Source of the DNA: Pterobdella sp. o SKG-2022
Lineage: Eukaryota; Annelida; Clitellata; Hirudinida; Piscicolidae
Length of the DNA: 64,000 nt
Direction of reading: 5' to 3'
Assembly: GCA_964035795.1 (NCBI GenBank)
Contig: OZ038322.1
Coordinates: 10,494,038 to 10,558,037 of the forward strand
Shown here: piece after piece, positions 1 to 34,637 of the stretch
Layout of the letters: each line of letters starts with the position of its first letter
Numbering within the stretch: position 1 is the first letter of the stretch
Translations under genes and position numbers: made by a program
Notes under the pieces: model-generated
The model's input: only the letters and a program-made list of their open reading frames with translations
Told to the model about the DNA's origin: nothing
Databases searched by the model: none

Positions 1-21438
<21,438 letters not shown>

Positions 21439-24400
21439 CACAACGCTTGGGTTTCTTCCATGCTTGCAGACAGCATGCCTCGTTTAGTTTGCTTTTTTTT
21501 GTTCTTTATGGTTTTTTGAAATATTCTGAGTTTTGTGAAATTTATCTGTTGTTTTCTAAAAGTATTACCGTCTGGAAATATTTTGAGATGTTTAAATATG
21601 TGATCAAGTTGAATAGATAGATTTTTAAAACTGTTAACAATTACAATCACGCTTTTTTTTAAGGTATATAGTTCTATCTGCGTGCTAAGAAAAATTTCTA
21701 ACTCATTTATTTCTATCAATAAAAATGACGAAAAAACTGAAATTTCTTTTTACTGCATCGTATTGAGTTTTCAATAATTCAAGCAAATGCCATTCATCAG
21801 CTTGTTGAAAAGTAAAAAGTTTTCTTTGATCTCTTATTTTAATGAAAACAAACTTTGGTGCTTTTTTATGGATATTTATTAAAACGAAACATTGCGCGTT
21901 TTTTGGTCAATTTATCAAAAATTTTGAAGCCACGTTATTTACATGAAAATTTATTTGATTAAAGTTATTTTGTCTAATGGAAACATAAATCTGCATAAAT
22001 CTTTAATCTCATTACTGAAGAGGGCGACAGTCATTTTGATCATTTGGTTCCAAATTCATTTAAACATAGTATTATCAATCATAGTTAAAATAAAATAAGA
22101 CCACGCTTGTAATGGTTTCCTACTCCGCAAAGGTTTCAATGCAATTATACTGAACTTTTGTTAAACTTCTTGATTAATCCAGTTTATAGTGTCTTGGTGC
22201 TCCCATACGATAAACAATTGAAATGTTTGTGAGCTTGCAGAAATTGACTCGTAAAGCATATAAAATAGAAAATATAGCAAGAATGTGGGTAGATTTATCG
22301 ATATAATAATTTTGGAAAAAGTTAATAAATCAATAATGAAGCTGTGGCTAGTTTCAGTTCTGAGACATTTGGAAGAGATGCAAAAATTGAAATTCCTACT
22401 ATTAAAATTCATAAGTGTTTATTAAGTAATATTGTTCAAGTTTCTAAAATATTTTTTGGTTGATACTATTCAACTTTTTAAGAGTTGTTTGGAGAATATT
22501 CTTTCATGAACCTCTATAAAAGACATACACTTCAGTCTGAAACAATAAGGAAGAAAAGCTTTGCACAACACAATAGCAAAAATGTTCAATTCCACATTTA
22601 TTAGAAACAGAAAAAGTCAATTGAAAATGACTTAATTATTTTGTGGAATGCTTCAGTTGAGCGTTTTTAATTTCAAAGCTCGCTCAAGTGTTCGGAGTTT
22701 TTAGCTGTTAAACTGTAAAGTATTTGTAAACAATTATGGATATTGGCGTTTTTTCATTAAATACTATGTAACTATTGACTTGAGATCCAAAAAAAAATAC
22801 AAAATTGAAAAATATCAGAATTATCAGAAATGCATTTCCATAAGAATTTGAAAACAACATTCAGAATTAAATAGTTTCCATGGAGCTCTCAAATTTTTTT
22901 CCATATTCCTGGCACTAAGTTCCCTAGAAGCATCAAAGATATCATCCGGTATTTTCATTTTTCGTCAAAAAATTATCAAAATCATTCACGATTTCTGACT
23001 TTTGGAGCCAATAAAGTTTATTCGAAGTTATAGAAAAAGTTTGTAAGTTTTTTTCCACTGGAAAGTTGATTAGCGATATAAAGATAAAAAGGTAGCTTGG
23101 AAAATTTGGGACATTAGAATGAAAAATTAAAAGCTTAAAGGGCATCAGAACAGCGATCAACATGAGTGAAAGTTGCATTCAAAAACATAACTTTTGCATG
23201 GGAAAAAAATATTGATTTGATGCTAAAATAAAATTTGTAAAAATTTTAAATGAAAACCAATAAAAAACGAAAAATCCTAGGTCACAGAAAATGAAATGTT
23301 GGAAAAATATGAAAGAAAATAAATAGAAACTTCAAAAATCTGATTTCCAAAAAATGAATTTCTTAATAGTTAACAAGGTAATGGAACATAGATTTGCTAT
23401 TTAGATAATAATTCACCTATCTTTTTTAAAAATTCAAATTTTTGTGTTTATATGACAAAATTAAAATTTCATGCATCCAAAATTTTGTTAAAAAATTCAT
23501 CGAAGCTTTTTTAAAAAGTATAAAAAACACAATTTACCCATTAAATTTATCGACGATAGAACAAAAATCTTCAACTTCAACAAGAAGCACCACAGCTTTA
23601 TATACTGAGCAAAAAGTTTCAACAAAGATGAAAAACAAAGAATAACAGAAAACCGCCTGAAAGCCAACAACCTTATTAATTATTTTCTATGGAAACATAA
23701 ATGCTTCTTTAAAATCTTCAATATTCAACATCGAGTGTAAACAAAGAGTAATTTGAACGTTTAAAAGTCAATTTAAAGCTTTAATAGCTAGGTCTGAAAA
23801 TATCAATAAAAACCAATTTTTTGGTATTATATTTTATCGTAGTTTCACTGAATGTTTTGCTTGTGACTCAGTTGAATTATGATAAAATTCGGTAAAATCA
23901 TTCCTCATTAATTCCTGAATGTATGATATTTTATCGATCAGCCAGACACAGTAAAGGGTCATGCCATATTCAACTTTTGCTTGAAATACATTCAAATATT
24001 GAAACCTTTATGACAAATTCTTGTCAGTCTTATTGATTGCAATAGGTCTGTTCATTGCTTGCCTGAGCATCCCTCATAAATTAAATGCCTTTCAATTTAC
24101 AATTCTCATGCTTACTTCCCCATTTAAATTTATCATGATCGCATTGGACCTTTGAAGGGCATTGTTTGGTTTCGTTTTATTGGTGCTGTACTGCGTGTAT
24201 TTGGTCAATATTTTTAGTTATTTTGAAAAAATGTTGAAAAATTCATGATTATTCTCTACGAAACAATCTTTTATTGTTTTTACAATTAGTTTTTGTGTGT
24301 AAAGTATTGATTCTGAAACATTAAACATTGTCCTTTATCGGTATGACTAGCCTTTTAAAGTCAAAATAATTAAATGGAATGAGACAATAAATAAGCTGGT

Positions 24401-27140
24401 ATCTTTTTAAAAAATCAATCTTTTTGTTCAAGGTAGTAAAAGTTAACATAAATATAATTATTATTGATTTTATAAAACAAAATTTATTATAAACAGTGAT
24501 AGTGAAGACTACACCACCGAAGCTAACACATTTCTGTGTGTTCAGTAAGCTTAAACTCATGAGATAAAAAACACTTCATTCAGTAATAGAAAGCATATCA
24601 AGAATAAAATTTTGAAGAATGTGTACTTAAAAAGTAATAAGATGAGAATTAGCTTCAAATACCTTTTACAAGCTACAAAAGTCTAATTAAATCTCAGCAT
24701 CTTATTTCCCTCTCGTTTGTGAACAAAAATTACTTTTGGTATATATTTTCATAATTATTTCATGAAACTTTCAATAAAATACGTTCAAATTTTAACTTTT
24801 GGTTTCTATTTAAAATTAATTTTCCCCGAAAGACTTAGTTAGAACGTGAACAAAATGGTAATTTAAACTTTTTGCAAATAAAACGCCTTAATACTTCATG
24901 CTTTCATAGCTTAAAAACTCAAAATATTTGTATAAAATTGAATCAATTTGCTTAATTAAAAGCAAGAAATTTATTAGGACCTGCTGTAATTTCCTGTCCG
25001 AGGCTTCCACCAAAGAAAATTAGAAGCTAGAACAAACATTCAATTTGTTTGTAGTTAGATGAATTTATCTCAAAGGTTTTAGTGATTTGTGTCTCGATGC
25101 CATCAAATGGTGTTATAATCAGTTCGGATTCCAATGGTCGTAATGGCTATTGTTGTTTCGATTTACGTTTGAGTGATCAGTCAAAAGTTTTTTTCTACCT
25201 TTGCTTTATATTCAATTTCAAATAAAATACAGACATTGATTTATAGGAATAAGTATCAATAAATATTTAAAAACTAAATAATAAATAAAACAATTCAACC
25301 CGATTTTTTGAAAAAGATAGAAGAAAAAGATTATGGTTATGAAAATATTTGAAGTTGAGAAATAACACCTTCGAGAATACGGGATAAAAATAGCATAAAA
25401 ATTAAATCATTAATATTAATTGGAAACCATATAAGCCACCTACATACATACATATATGTTGCAAGAATTATCGAAATAATTTCGTGTTGCACAAAACCTT
25501 GATTTAACCTCAATATTTCTTAGTTACTTTTATTGGTTTTTTTGTTTTCAATAAGATTCAATTTATAGTATTTATTGAAATTGAAGGTTCTGATGCTAGC
25601 GTGTTTGAAGGAAAAGTGTGATTTCCATTTTATGTTTTAGTTTGTAGGCATTATAATTCGAACATAAAAAATAATAATTTAACACAACTCTCAACCATTT
25701 TTTCAGTGCTACACATTGATTCATATAAATAAGAACATGTATTGACAATAAAAACACTCATAATTTAATGATTTTTTTCGTTATTTTATGTTTTCTTATC
25801 TTCCCCTCACACACCTCGTTAGCATTTTTGGAAATTACGTTAGGCAGTGTAACAAATAGCATGCTTTTCAAAGATGGAAGATAGGTTAAAATCGTTTGTT
25901 TAACGTTTTTCAGAATTGGTGGGACTTGTGTTTGCAAATTCTCTATTTAAAAGTTTGAAAATTTGAAGATGTTAAAATCAGGTGAAAGTGTTTGAAATAA
26001 AATCTGACTCACATATGAGCTCCCTCAAAGTATAGTCTTTTAGAAAAATATTCTTGCTACTTTATATTGTAAACCAGTTTCACAATAAGTTTTCAACAGT
26101 TTCGTGTTAACATCAAGACTTCCTCGTATAGTAGTAGGCGGTACCCAAAACAATCAGTTCATTAACTTTTTCAGCACTTTGAAAAACCAAAAAATTAAGG
26201 AGTAAAAAAATATCGTCAATATTTGCAACCCATAAAGAGTTATTCATGCATAAAGTTGTGAATACAGTTACCAAACCTCATTACAGTTCTGTCGTTTAAG
26301 CTTCACATTGAATCAGGCATATTATATACTCCTCACGAGCCGGGGGTTGAGTGAATGGATAGTTGACTGAGTATATATATATATATGAATGAAAAATGTA
26401 ATTTTTGTTTTGTATATCTAATTATAGGTTTATATTATATTGTTAATTATTATACATTACTTTTCTGTTGGGAGTAAAAGACTGCTCTTGATATTTTATC
26501 AATAAAATCAAAAATATATACAAAAATAAGCATTGCTAAACTTCTTCCAAGTAAAAACATCGATTAAATTGATATAAAAAATTAAAATAAGTTTAATTTT
26601 TTTTTCCATTTTTTCATTAAACTCTCTTTAAAAAAACACTTTTAATCCCCTTTGTTGACCAAAATCATTCGCTCAACATCAGCATAAATCAACATTTGGG
26701 TCTGCAATTAAGAAAAGTACTGAGCTCATTAGCCTCTGAAGTCATTGTCGCTTGAAGTATCTAGCTATCTATTCACTTTGAAAATGTTTTATAAAAATAT
26801 CACGAGATATTTGTTGAAAAATTAGACGTATATAATTGGAAAAATTATTTTCTAAGTCTTACTAATGTTCAAAAACTCCAATATCAATAGTTTTGCTAAC
26901 AATAGTGGTCAATCAAAATAAACGATATAAAGTAACTTAATTGGAACGTTGGTCGTTTCTGAAGTGATTACCTTTGGCAGTGCATTGACTTAAGGGTCAG
27001 TACAACTCTTAATAACTTGATACATTTCAGATTCTTGTTTTGAGTCTTAGTTTTGAAGTTTGGTAATTTTATATACTTCTGTTTTTAAAAAGCTTTATAT
27101 TTAGATAAATATAACTTAAAGTTTAAACATCACATCACTC
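21439..27140. other. Intergenic, no gene recognised
   Basis: About 5.7 kb of AT-rich DNA upstream of CNGL. Open frames of 60-90 codons occur but have no similarity I know and the composition of random AT-rich sequence. A GC-richer patch at 25080-25190 has an exon-like frame with an acceptor (CVSMPSNGVIISSDSNG) but no good donor. A short TA run lies near 26371. First exons or the promoter of CNGL could be here. Confidence 0.5.
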
Positions 27141-27692
27141 GGGTCTCAGTACCATATATCCCACAAATAAATGAAAAAATCATTCACAAGAAATAATGTA
27201 TCCTTCCATTTCTCAGCTGGACCCAAACTAAGAAACATTCTGAGCACTCCAAACAAAACCAAGTGCAATTCATTGGACAAAAAGGGTATTTACAAAGTGA
27301 AGTGCTCATGTGATCCAGATAAATGCTATATTGGGCAAACTAGGGTCACAATAAGAACGAGAATGACTCGACACGAAGCAGATGCAGTTTCCCAAAAAAG
27401 GATAAATATAATATCTGGTATCAGCAAACACGCGAGAGAACGCCCTTTTGGAAGAATAAATTAGAGCAAGCCAGAAATCATAAAAACAATGGCAGATACT
27501 AAGTTTTCTCTCCAAAAGAAACTACTGACAAAAGAAAGTTTGGAAATAAGAAAACATAATTCAGTAAAAAACGGTCATAATGATCCTCAATTGCACGTAG
27601 ACACAAGAGCCTGGGATCCCTTACTCGAGAAACTTCGCAAAACAGAAAAGAAAAACCAGGATACTGGCCAAAGGAGGGGACACGGAGATTAA
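27141..27692 (+). pseudogene. Penelope-like element fragment, GIY-YIG endonuclease
   Basis: The C-terminal part of a Penelope-like retroelement ORF. It has a GIY-YIG nuclease signature: LDKKGIYKVKCSCDPDKCYI with GQTRVTIRTRMTRHEA after it, then ISGISKHARE and later NDPQLHVDTRAWDPLLEKL. Two lesions are visible. The start VPYIPQIN (27150s) is in another frame from KKSFTRNNVSFHF. A TAG at 27462-27464 sits where the family has Trp, splitting the frame 27171-27692 in two. No reverse transcriptase is present upstream, so the copy is 5'-truncated. Confidence 0.85.
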
Positions 27693-30600
27693 TTTCTCTG
27701 CAAAAAATGAAAATTTTATTCTTTGAACTCTAAGGCATATCTAAACTCCATTATTTTTTTTTTAAATAAACCTTTTAACTTTAAATTACATAATTACATA
27801 AACAATTATGAGATCAACATTGAAATAATGGTATTGAAAAATAAGTTAATAGCCAAATTTTATTCCTTATAGTCTTTCTTTAAACTCCTTTATAACCATA
27901 GTTACTAAACAACTTTTTTCGCTAATGTTTTATGATAAGGCTAAACTTATCGAAAATTATAGCTTTTTTTTGCTCAATAAATGTACGAATTTTCCCCCAT
28001 AAATTGCCGTTGAAAACTGTTGATACAAACTTCAAGTTATTTTTTGAATCTTTACGCTGAAGTCAAATCGTTTCAAGCTTTTCAAAAACAAAATGCGTTA
28101 TCCATTACAGATAAATTTTAATCTATTATTAAACGCAATTTTAATACTCTAAATGCGATCTGTGAACGTCTACAGTTGACTACATACTAACATATTAAAT
28201 AAGACCACGTTTCTGCTTGTTGCCAGTACAATTTCCTTTTGTATAAATGTGTTTACTGAACTTGGACGTGCCTATAAATATGCCTATATAATGTGGCTAA
28301 TAAATGACTTCATATATATATTTATTTGTTAGACTTTTTTAGTTCTTGTGATTGTGTTTTCCCGTTGAAATTATTTTCTAATAATTATCTTTATGATCAC
28401 TTTTTCTAGTGTTTCTTGTTATTTGAATTTTTAATTCTATACTGTTGCTTAGAGGTAGATTTTTTTCGTAGAAAACCAAAAAAAAGTGAAAAAAAATTTT
28501 TTTCTAAGTTTTTTACCAATAAAATCACTTTTTAATGTGGTGAACTTTAAATAATGAATTTTTTGAGAAGTCTTTGAAGCAGAGACACTGAGAGATTTAG
28601 CTTTTTTTAAAAAAAGCGATAAAAATAGCATTCTATAAATTGCCTGATTTTTTATATAACGTATAATATTCAAAAGAATTATTAGATTTTTTAAATACTA
28701 AACAGTGCATGGACCTTTTTCATGAAAGAAAATTATTTTTTTAACATTATATGAAGGGTTCAAAAATCCTATGTTATGTTAACAAAACCACGCTTTGAAA
28801 CAATGAAATTGAAAGAGCTTTAAATAATGAAAAAAGCAGTAATAAATCATAAAAAAGTAATCTTTAACAAAGAATGGCGATATTTGGAACATTTTTATTG
28901 AGTAATTGCGAAGAATGAAAACTTGTAGGCGTTTTAACTGAAGTCGTAATGGCCTATTCAAATTTAATTGCTTTTTTTAATAAAATTAAAAAATATAAAT
29001 GAAAAATAGAAGTAGTTTTAATTATTTTATGCCTATTGTATAACTATTTTTATGCCCGATATGTTTGAAACAAACTATTGAGGTTCGAAAGTTAGGTATG
29101 GAGTTTTGAGATGTGTTTCATCAATAGGGACATTAAAGATTTACAGCTAATGAAATTTAAAATCAAACCGCATTCAAGCGATTTTTGAATGAATACTTTT
29201 AACTTGAACTTCTTGAAAGTAATAAATTATTTAATTTAAGTAAGCATATCGAAGGCTTCAAATAAGTAAAAAATAAAACATCAAAACTATTTTTAGTCGT
29301 AATTTTATCTTTTCCATTTGAATCTTTATTCGGCAGATTTTTAATGTTTTGTTTGAGATTGTTCAAAAATATGTTTTTTTTAAATTTGATGGTTTGATAA
29401 AAATAATATTTTTATTAAAAGACAAAGAACCAAGTTTATATCGACAGCTGCATTATATAACTTTTTACACATGTTGAAGCATTCCGACAAAATTTGACAA
29501 CTTTCAAATAGCTTTTTCTAAACGTAGCCATTCCAATAACAATTTCAATTTTTAAAAATAAATAATGAAGTAAAAAATTAACAAAAAAAGTGACATGGGA
29601 ACATTTTTCTACTAGTCTTTTTATAACAACATAAATTCACAAAAATTTTTTTTTTGACTACTTGATCTTATTTTGCAATACTGAGCATAAGTAATATTTT
29701 TTCTAAGTAACGATTGCATCAAAAACTTTAGCCTAGGAAATATATAGGTTAAAAAATCTCAATTTTTTCTCAAAAAAAGTTTGTATTTAAATTAATACAA
29801 TGTGACTAAATCCGCATTGGAGCATATTTCTTCAAAAATACATGGCATCATATATTTAGCATTAAAGTTTAAACTTCATGAACCTATTAGCTTTTTTTGC
29901 AAAAATATTCAGTTTATTAAACTAATAAATGTACCAAGCTTTTCGTTACAAAGGTACTTTTGAGTACTTGAAAAAGTTACATCTGAAAAAAAGCTCCGTA
30001 TATTATTTTGTTCACTAGACTAAGTGTTTGTTCTTATTCAATTGTGTTGTTAATGCTGTTCTCCTTTACCTAATAATTTTTTTTCTTTTTATCATTTTAT
30101 TTGTCTAGACTAGTCTTTTAATGCCTATTTCACTTATTTTTGAGTAGCTAAGCATGTCTTTTCACTCATTCACGTATAAAAAAACAATTATATTCATTAA
30201 AACCCCGAAATACTTCATACAAATCATTCACTTTATTTACGTTTTGTTGAAGAGATCTTCAAACACCACTTGCCCTTCACCTTTTTTCTCTCAGCAGCTT
30301 CATACTGTTTTTGAAATTTATTCCAACAATTGATTGTTTAAATGAAATCTCTTATTTTTGTATTCATTTCTCAACAACCATCTCTGGCTTTTCAATATTG
30401 AAATTCCTCCATCATACTTCTTATTTTAACCATTTATTTCATTGTATTCTATCAGTACCCCTACTTTTCATGAGCTCAACTGCAGTCAAAGTTTTTTGAG
30501 TTTTAGTTTGAGATTACTTAATTAAAACTTTGATACAATTCAAATCTTCAAACTTATAAGTTTTTAGTAAAGATCCTAACTGATTTTTTCTCAAAACAAA

Positions 30601-32130
30601 CTAGTTATAAATTTTTCATATTTACCTATTAGGTTAAAAGTACATCTTTTCGAAAAAGAAGCACTCCCATTTGATCTTTTTGATTCATTATCGCTATTAT
30701 TTTTTTCAGTCGGATATAATAAATTGACGCTTTGGAGATTGAGTTTCATCATTTGAACACAGAAAATTAACAAAAAACTGTAAAACAATAAGATTAATAA
30801 TCAACTTTAATAATTATCTATCAATTTTCTATAATAATTTTCTATCAAGCTAAATGTCTGAATTTAACGCTTTGAAAGCAGGTTTCTATACTATAAGTGA
30901 AACTTATAGTCATACTTTTGAAAAATACATCTAATATTTTGTCAATTCCGATTTTAAAATAAGTTTTAACTTGTTAATGAAATACCACTACATTGTTCAA
31001 TCAAAAGTTCTACCCCATGTGAAAATACTGCAACAAAATTATACACTTAAAATAAACTTTTCAATGTTGATTTTTATTCTTTTGTCTTCTCTAAAAAGCT
31101 GACACGAATTTTTACTAAGTGCTTTCAAATTAAATGCATACGAGTTTTAAATCTTTCCAATGACTTATCTGAAAGGTTTTAAGGAATATTATTGAAAAAA
31201 AATAAAAATGCTTTCTTATTTGGAATGTGACTAAAGATTTTATGCTTTTATGCTCAAGTTTTTTTGAAAAATGGAGAAATTATACAAATGGATGAATTTA
31301 ATGATGAAAAACGAACATGGTGATGTTTAAAATTTCAAGAAAATGTTTAAATGTGAAGAGTTTTTGAATATTTCTCTAAAATTTATAACAATTTGTTCAA
31401 CTTGAAGACACTACAACTTCAACATACAAAAATCAACACGAAAATGGAAACTAGATAAATTCTTATGAACTTTCTGTTAATAGAAAACGCGTGAAAAGTT
31501 TGAAAATGCATTACAAGAGGAGTTTAATTGAATTTCGTGTTTTTGATGAACATGTGTGTACGTAAAATAAAATTAAATAGACTGATTTTATACCAAATGA
31601 ATGGTTTTTTTCTCATCATCTGAAAATTTAACCATTTCATAAGCGGAAAATGAATTATTGAAATATTTTCGAAATTTTTCCAAGTATTCCATAAATATTT
31701 ACAAGCAATACAAAATTTTTGCGTTTTGTTTCGACAAAAATATCGTATTATCTTCAAATAATGCATGACCTTTGTTTTACTCCTCTCAATATAGAATATC
31801 TTTTAACTAAAACGTTAATATGGGGTTATCACATTTCATTGCATTCTTTATTTTAATTTAATTTCCATTCTTAGTTTTCAGAAATTTTTTTATAAAAATT
31901 TTGAACGAAAAACACCTAACTTCGAATAGTTATACACTTGGCAAAAAGACTCCAACGCAAAATGAGAAATTTCTCGTTTTATTTTTCATTATTATTCCAA
32001 ATAACCAAAAAATTTCTTCAACTTTAATTTCGTTTTTAAACACAATATAATTTATTAATGGTTAAAACAAACAAAATAACAAATTTAAATAAAAGATGTG
32101 TTAGTTTTAAGAATGATGGGTTCAGTAACG
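27693..32130. other. Intergenic, no gene recognised
   Basis: About 4.4 kb of AT-rich DNA. A minus-strand Ser/Asn/Lys-rich stretch ending at a good donor near 30626 is the only exon-like segment, and it has no partner exon. Nothing else could be supported. Confidence 0.5.
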
Positions 32131-32256
32131 TCAAGAAACCCCATCTGAATAAAAGGCAGGATTAAAGCCTTTCAGCGCCTGGTTTGTCTCAGAGGTGTAT
32201 TTGACATACAGAACTTCACAGCTGACACCACAGCATGGCGTGATGAAAGCATCTTT
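32131..32256 (-). CDS. Possible terminal exon of an unknown gene
   Basis: After a pyrimidine-rich TTTTTTTAG acceptor, 41 codons run to a TGA: KDAFITPCCGVSCEVLYVKY and TSETNQALKGFNPAFYSDGV. The stretch is clearly GC-richer than its surroundings, which suggests selection. I do not recognise it. The complementary plus strand is also open here (IKAFQRLVCLRG), so the coding strand is uncertain, and no upstream exon could be identified. The same minus frame continues upstream of the acceptor TAG for another 40 codons. Confidence 0.3.
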   Translation of the reverse strand, partial: KDAFITPCCGVSCEVLYVKYTSETNQALKGFNPAFYSDGVS

Positions 32257-32263
32257 CTAAAAA

Positions 32264-34466
32264 AATTGGTTTCTGGGTCGACAAGTGTTGTGCAGACTGG
32301 GTTTAGTTGTAGGACTGGGTGGTGAAGCTCTTAACAACAATGAGACAATTTCTGCAGGTATGAGAGGCACTAGATTGGTTTTGAGGATTTAGAGTTAGGT
32401 TCTTTTCAGCTTGCCTATGTTTGTTTAAGATAGTTAATTAAAAAAACAAAGATTTTCATGAGTGTGAATCACATTCTACAAGTGGTTTATGTCTGGTCAT
32501 GTACGCTGTTTCCAACACGTTTCATTACAAGTGCACTGTTGCTTCGCTTGAAGATTTAACGTTTTTCTAATTAACAAGTATAAGATTCAAAGCAATAAAG
32601 ATCAATTTATAGACTAAAGTTTAAAAAAAACCATGTTCACTTTAAGATTTAAGTCAAATTCATTAGCTCAATTCCACTCTGAAGCTTACTTATTTATGTT
32701 TCATTTGCAGTTTGTTAAAGAAAATATTTGAATAGCTTATTAAACTTTTTAATGTTTTATAGACTGTGTTGCAGTCAAAATTATTTTTTTTTGGGAAATT
32801 TAATAATGTTTAAAGAGTAAGTTGTTTCAATAAAAAATATTTTTTTTGATTGAATTTTTCAATTTCTTTGTAAATAAAGAAATATTAATTTCAATAATTA
32901 TAAACCATTGAAATCATTCTAAACTTATCGAAAAATAAAACTTTAAGCCTTCAACCATTTTTGGCTCATAAATTTGAAATAAGTTGCTCAAAACCAAGGG
33001 ATACAATTTATTTTTTTTTAGAAGAAAACAGAAAACTTGTGCCTGAAATAAATTTTGAATTGAAGCTTCAATATTGATCTGATAAGCCATGCATTTTTCA
33101 CCAAAGATATTCATAAATTTTAAAAATACTCTCAAATAAGCGAATGACTCAAATACAACTTAATAACTAGTTAGCTTATAAATATATCGCTGAAGAGTTT
33201 AATTTGATTCAGAAGTCATGATAAAGTGTTTCTATAAGGAATCCCATACTTCAGTAGAAATTTATTTCAGTGTAATGCTGAAATATTGAAGTTCATTTTT
33301 GATGAATTATTTATCCAAATGGAAAACTAAGATGGATTAATGGTCCGATATATGCATGAAAATTTTTTTTGAAATTTAAAAACAAAAAACAAATAAGTTA
33401 TTCCCGTTTTTATATTTATGTTTATCTTGTTTCTTCCATTTGCAAAAACTAATTTGTTTTCAATGAATTTCTTATTCTTTTTGAATTAAAAAGACCAGTA
33501 AAACTCGATTTTTCCAATATTGACTGAATATATTATATCAGAAAAAAATATTTTTTTAATTTGATATAACTTTTGTAGTTTTGGGTCCAGCTTACAACTA
33601 CATAAAAATTTATCTTTATCTTTATAACTTATTCTTACATTACATTATATTGCATTCAAAGTTCATAATACTCAGTGGTCTAGAAACTCATGAAGTTGAT
33701 GCCATTATAATCATACTCGTAATTGATTTGATTTGATATTCTTTATTTAAGGAATCTAGAACAATTAAATTAATTATAAATTTATAGCTAGATGAAAAAT
33801 AGATTGATAATCATGCCATGTTTTTTATACCAAACAGCAAAGCATTAAGTATTAAATAAAAGCAGAATATTAGTTCACTCACCAGTGTGTTTCTACAATT
33901 GTAAACTTGGGAAATTGCATTTCAAGATTTTTTCTTGGAAGAAAATTTGGAAAATTTTCAAAAAAATTTGTATTGAAAAAGTAATAAACGCGTAAAAATT
34001 AATTGTTAAAAATAGAATTTTTAGCATAATATAAAAAAGAAGTTTTTATTCGACAGTCGCATAAGTGGTAGTGATAATGATAGTATATATTTATCTACAT
34101 GCCGATTTATTTACCTTTTTGCTTATTTATTTATCTATCATTCATTTATCTATCTATCACCATTCTAGAAATCTATTTCCTCGTTCTACACTAGTCGTTT
34201 CAACAGTTTCCTTTTTTCTGCAGCTGAAAAAAACGTTAAGTTTCTAAACAATTTATAATAAATTTATTTGATTTTAGTAATCTTAAGATTACATTATTTG
34301 GTTTACTGAGCTCAGCGTTTGAAATTGTGCAAAAATTAAGTGTTACACTTTTTGATTCAGTTTTCGAATAGATCGATCACTAAATTATATATGAAGTTAT
34401 AAGGTCATAGATATCATAAGTTTAAGAGAGAAAGATACCATTGAATTGAGGCATCTTAAATATATT
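32264..34466. other. Intergenic, no gene recognised
   Basis: 32264-32570 is unusually GC-rich for this region and may hold more of the unknown gene at 32131, but no exon could be defined. The rest is AT-rich with no feature. Confidence 0.45.
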
Positions 34467-34637
34467 GTCGGCCTGTATAGCTCAGTGGTTGAGCATTAGA
34501 CTAATTATCTAAAGTTACTGGGTTCAATCCTGCTAGGTCGACATTTAGCACCTGTTCCAGTGTGTTTTCGCTACATTAAATTTGTATCAAGTACTTTGAA
34601 CTACAAGGAAAAGCGCTTTATAAATACCAAATTACAT
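34467..34637 (+). mobile_element. tRNA-Ile-derived SINE, copy A
   Basis: The head folds as a tRNA. It has an A box (TAGCTCAGTGG), an anticodon arm TTAGA-CTAATTA-TCTAA with AAT in the loop (isoleucine) and a B box (GGTTCAATCC). It is followed by about 95 nt of non-tRNA body, including TTTTCGCTACATTAAATTTG and AAGCGCTTTATAAATACC. The same head and body recur at 41095 and 59959, so this is a SINE and not a tRNA gene. The tail motif GCGCTTTATAAA matches the 3' ends of the local LINEs. Confidence 0.9.

Noticed and set aside
25091..25190. Small plus-strand exon with CVSMPSNGVIISSDSNG
   Set aside because: Acceptor present but no convincing donor, and no neighbours.
30626..30752. Minus-strand exon (MMKLNLQSVNLLYPTEKNNS onward, donor GTAAAT)
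   Set aside because: The composition looks coding and the donor is good, but there is no partner exon, no acceptor and no known similarity.
34467..34542. Functional tRNA-Ile(AAT) gene
   Set aside because: The cloverleaf is present, but the head continues into a body shared with two other loci and the arms carry mismatches, so it is a SINE head.
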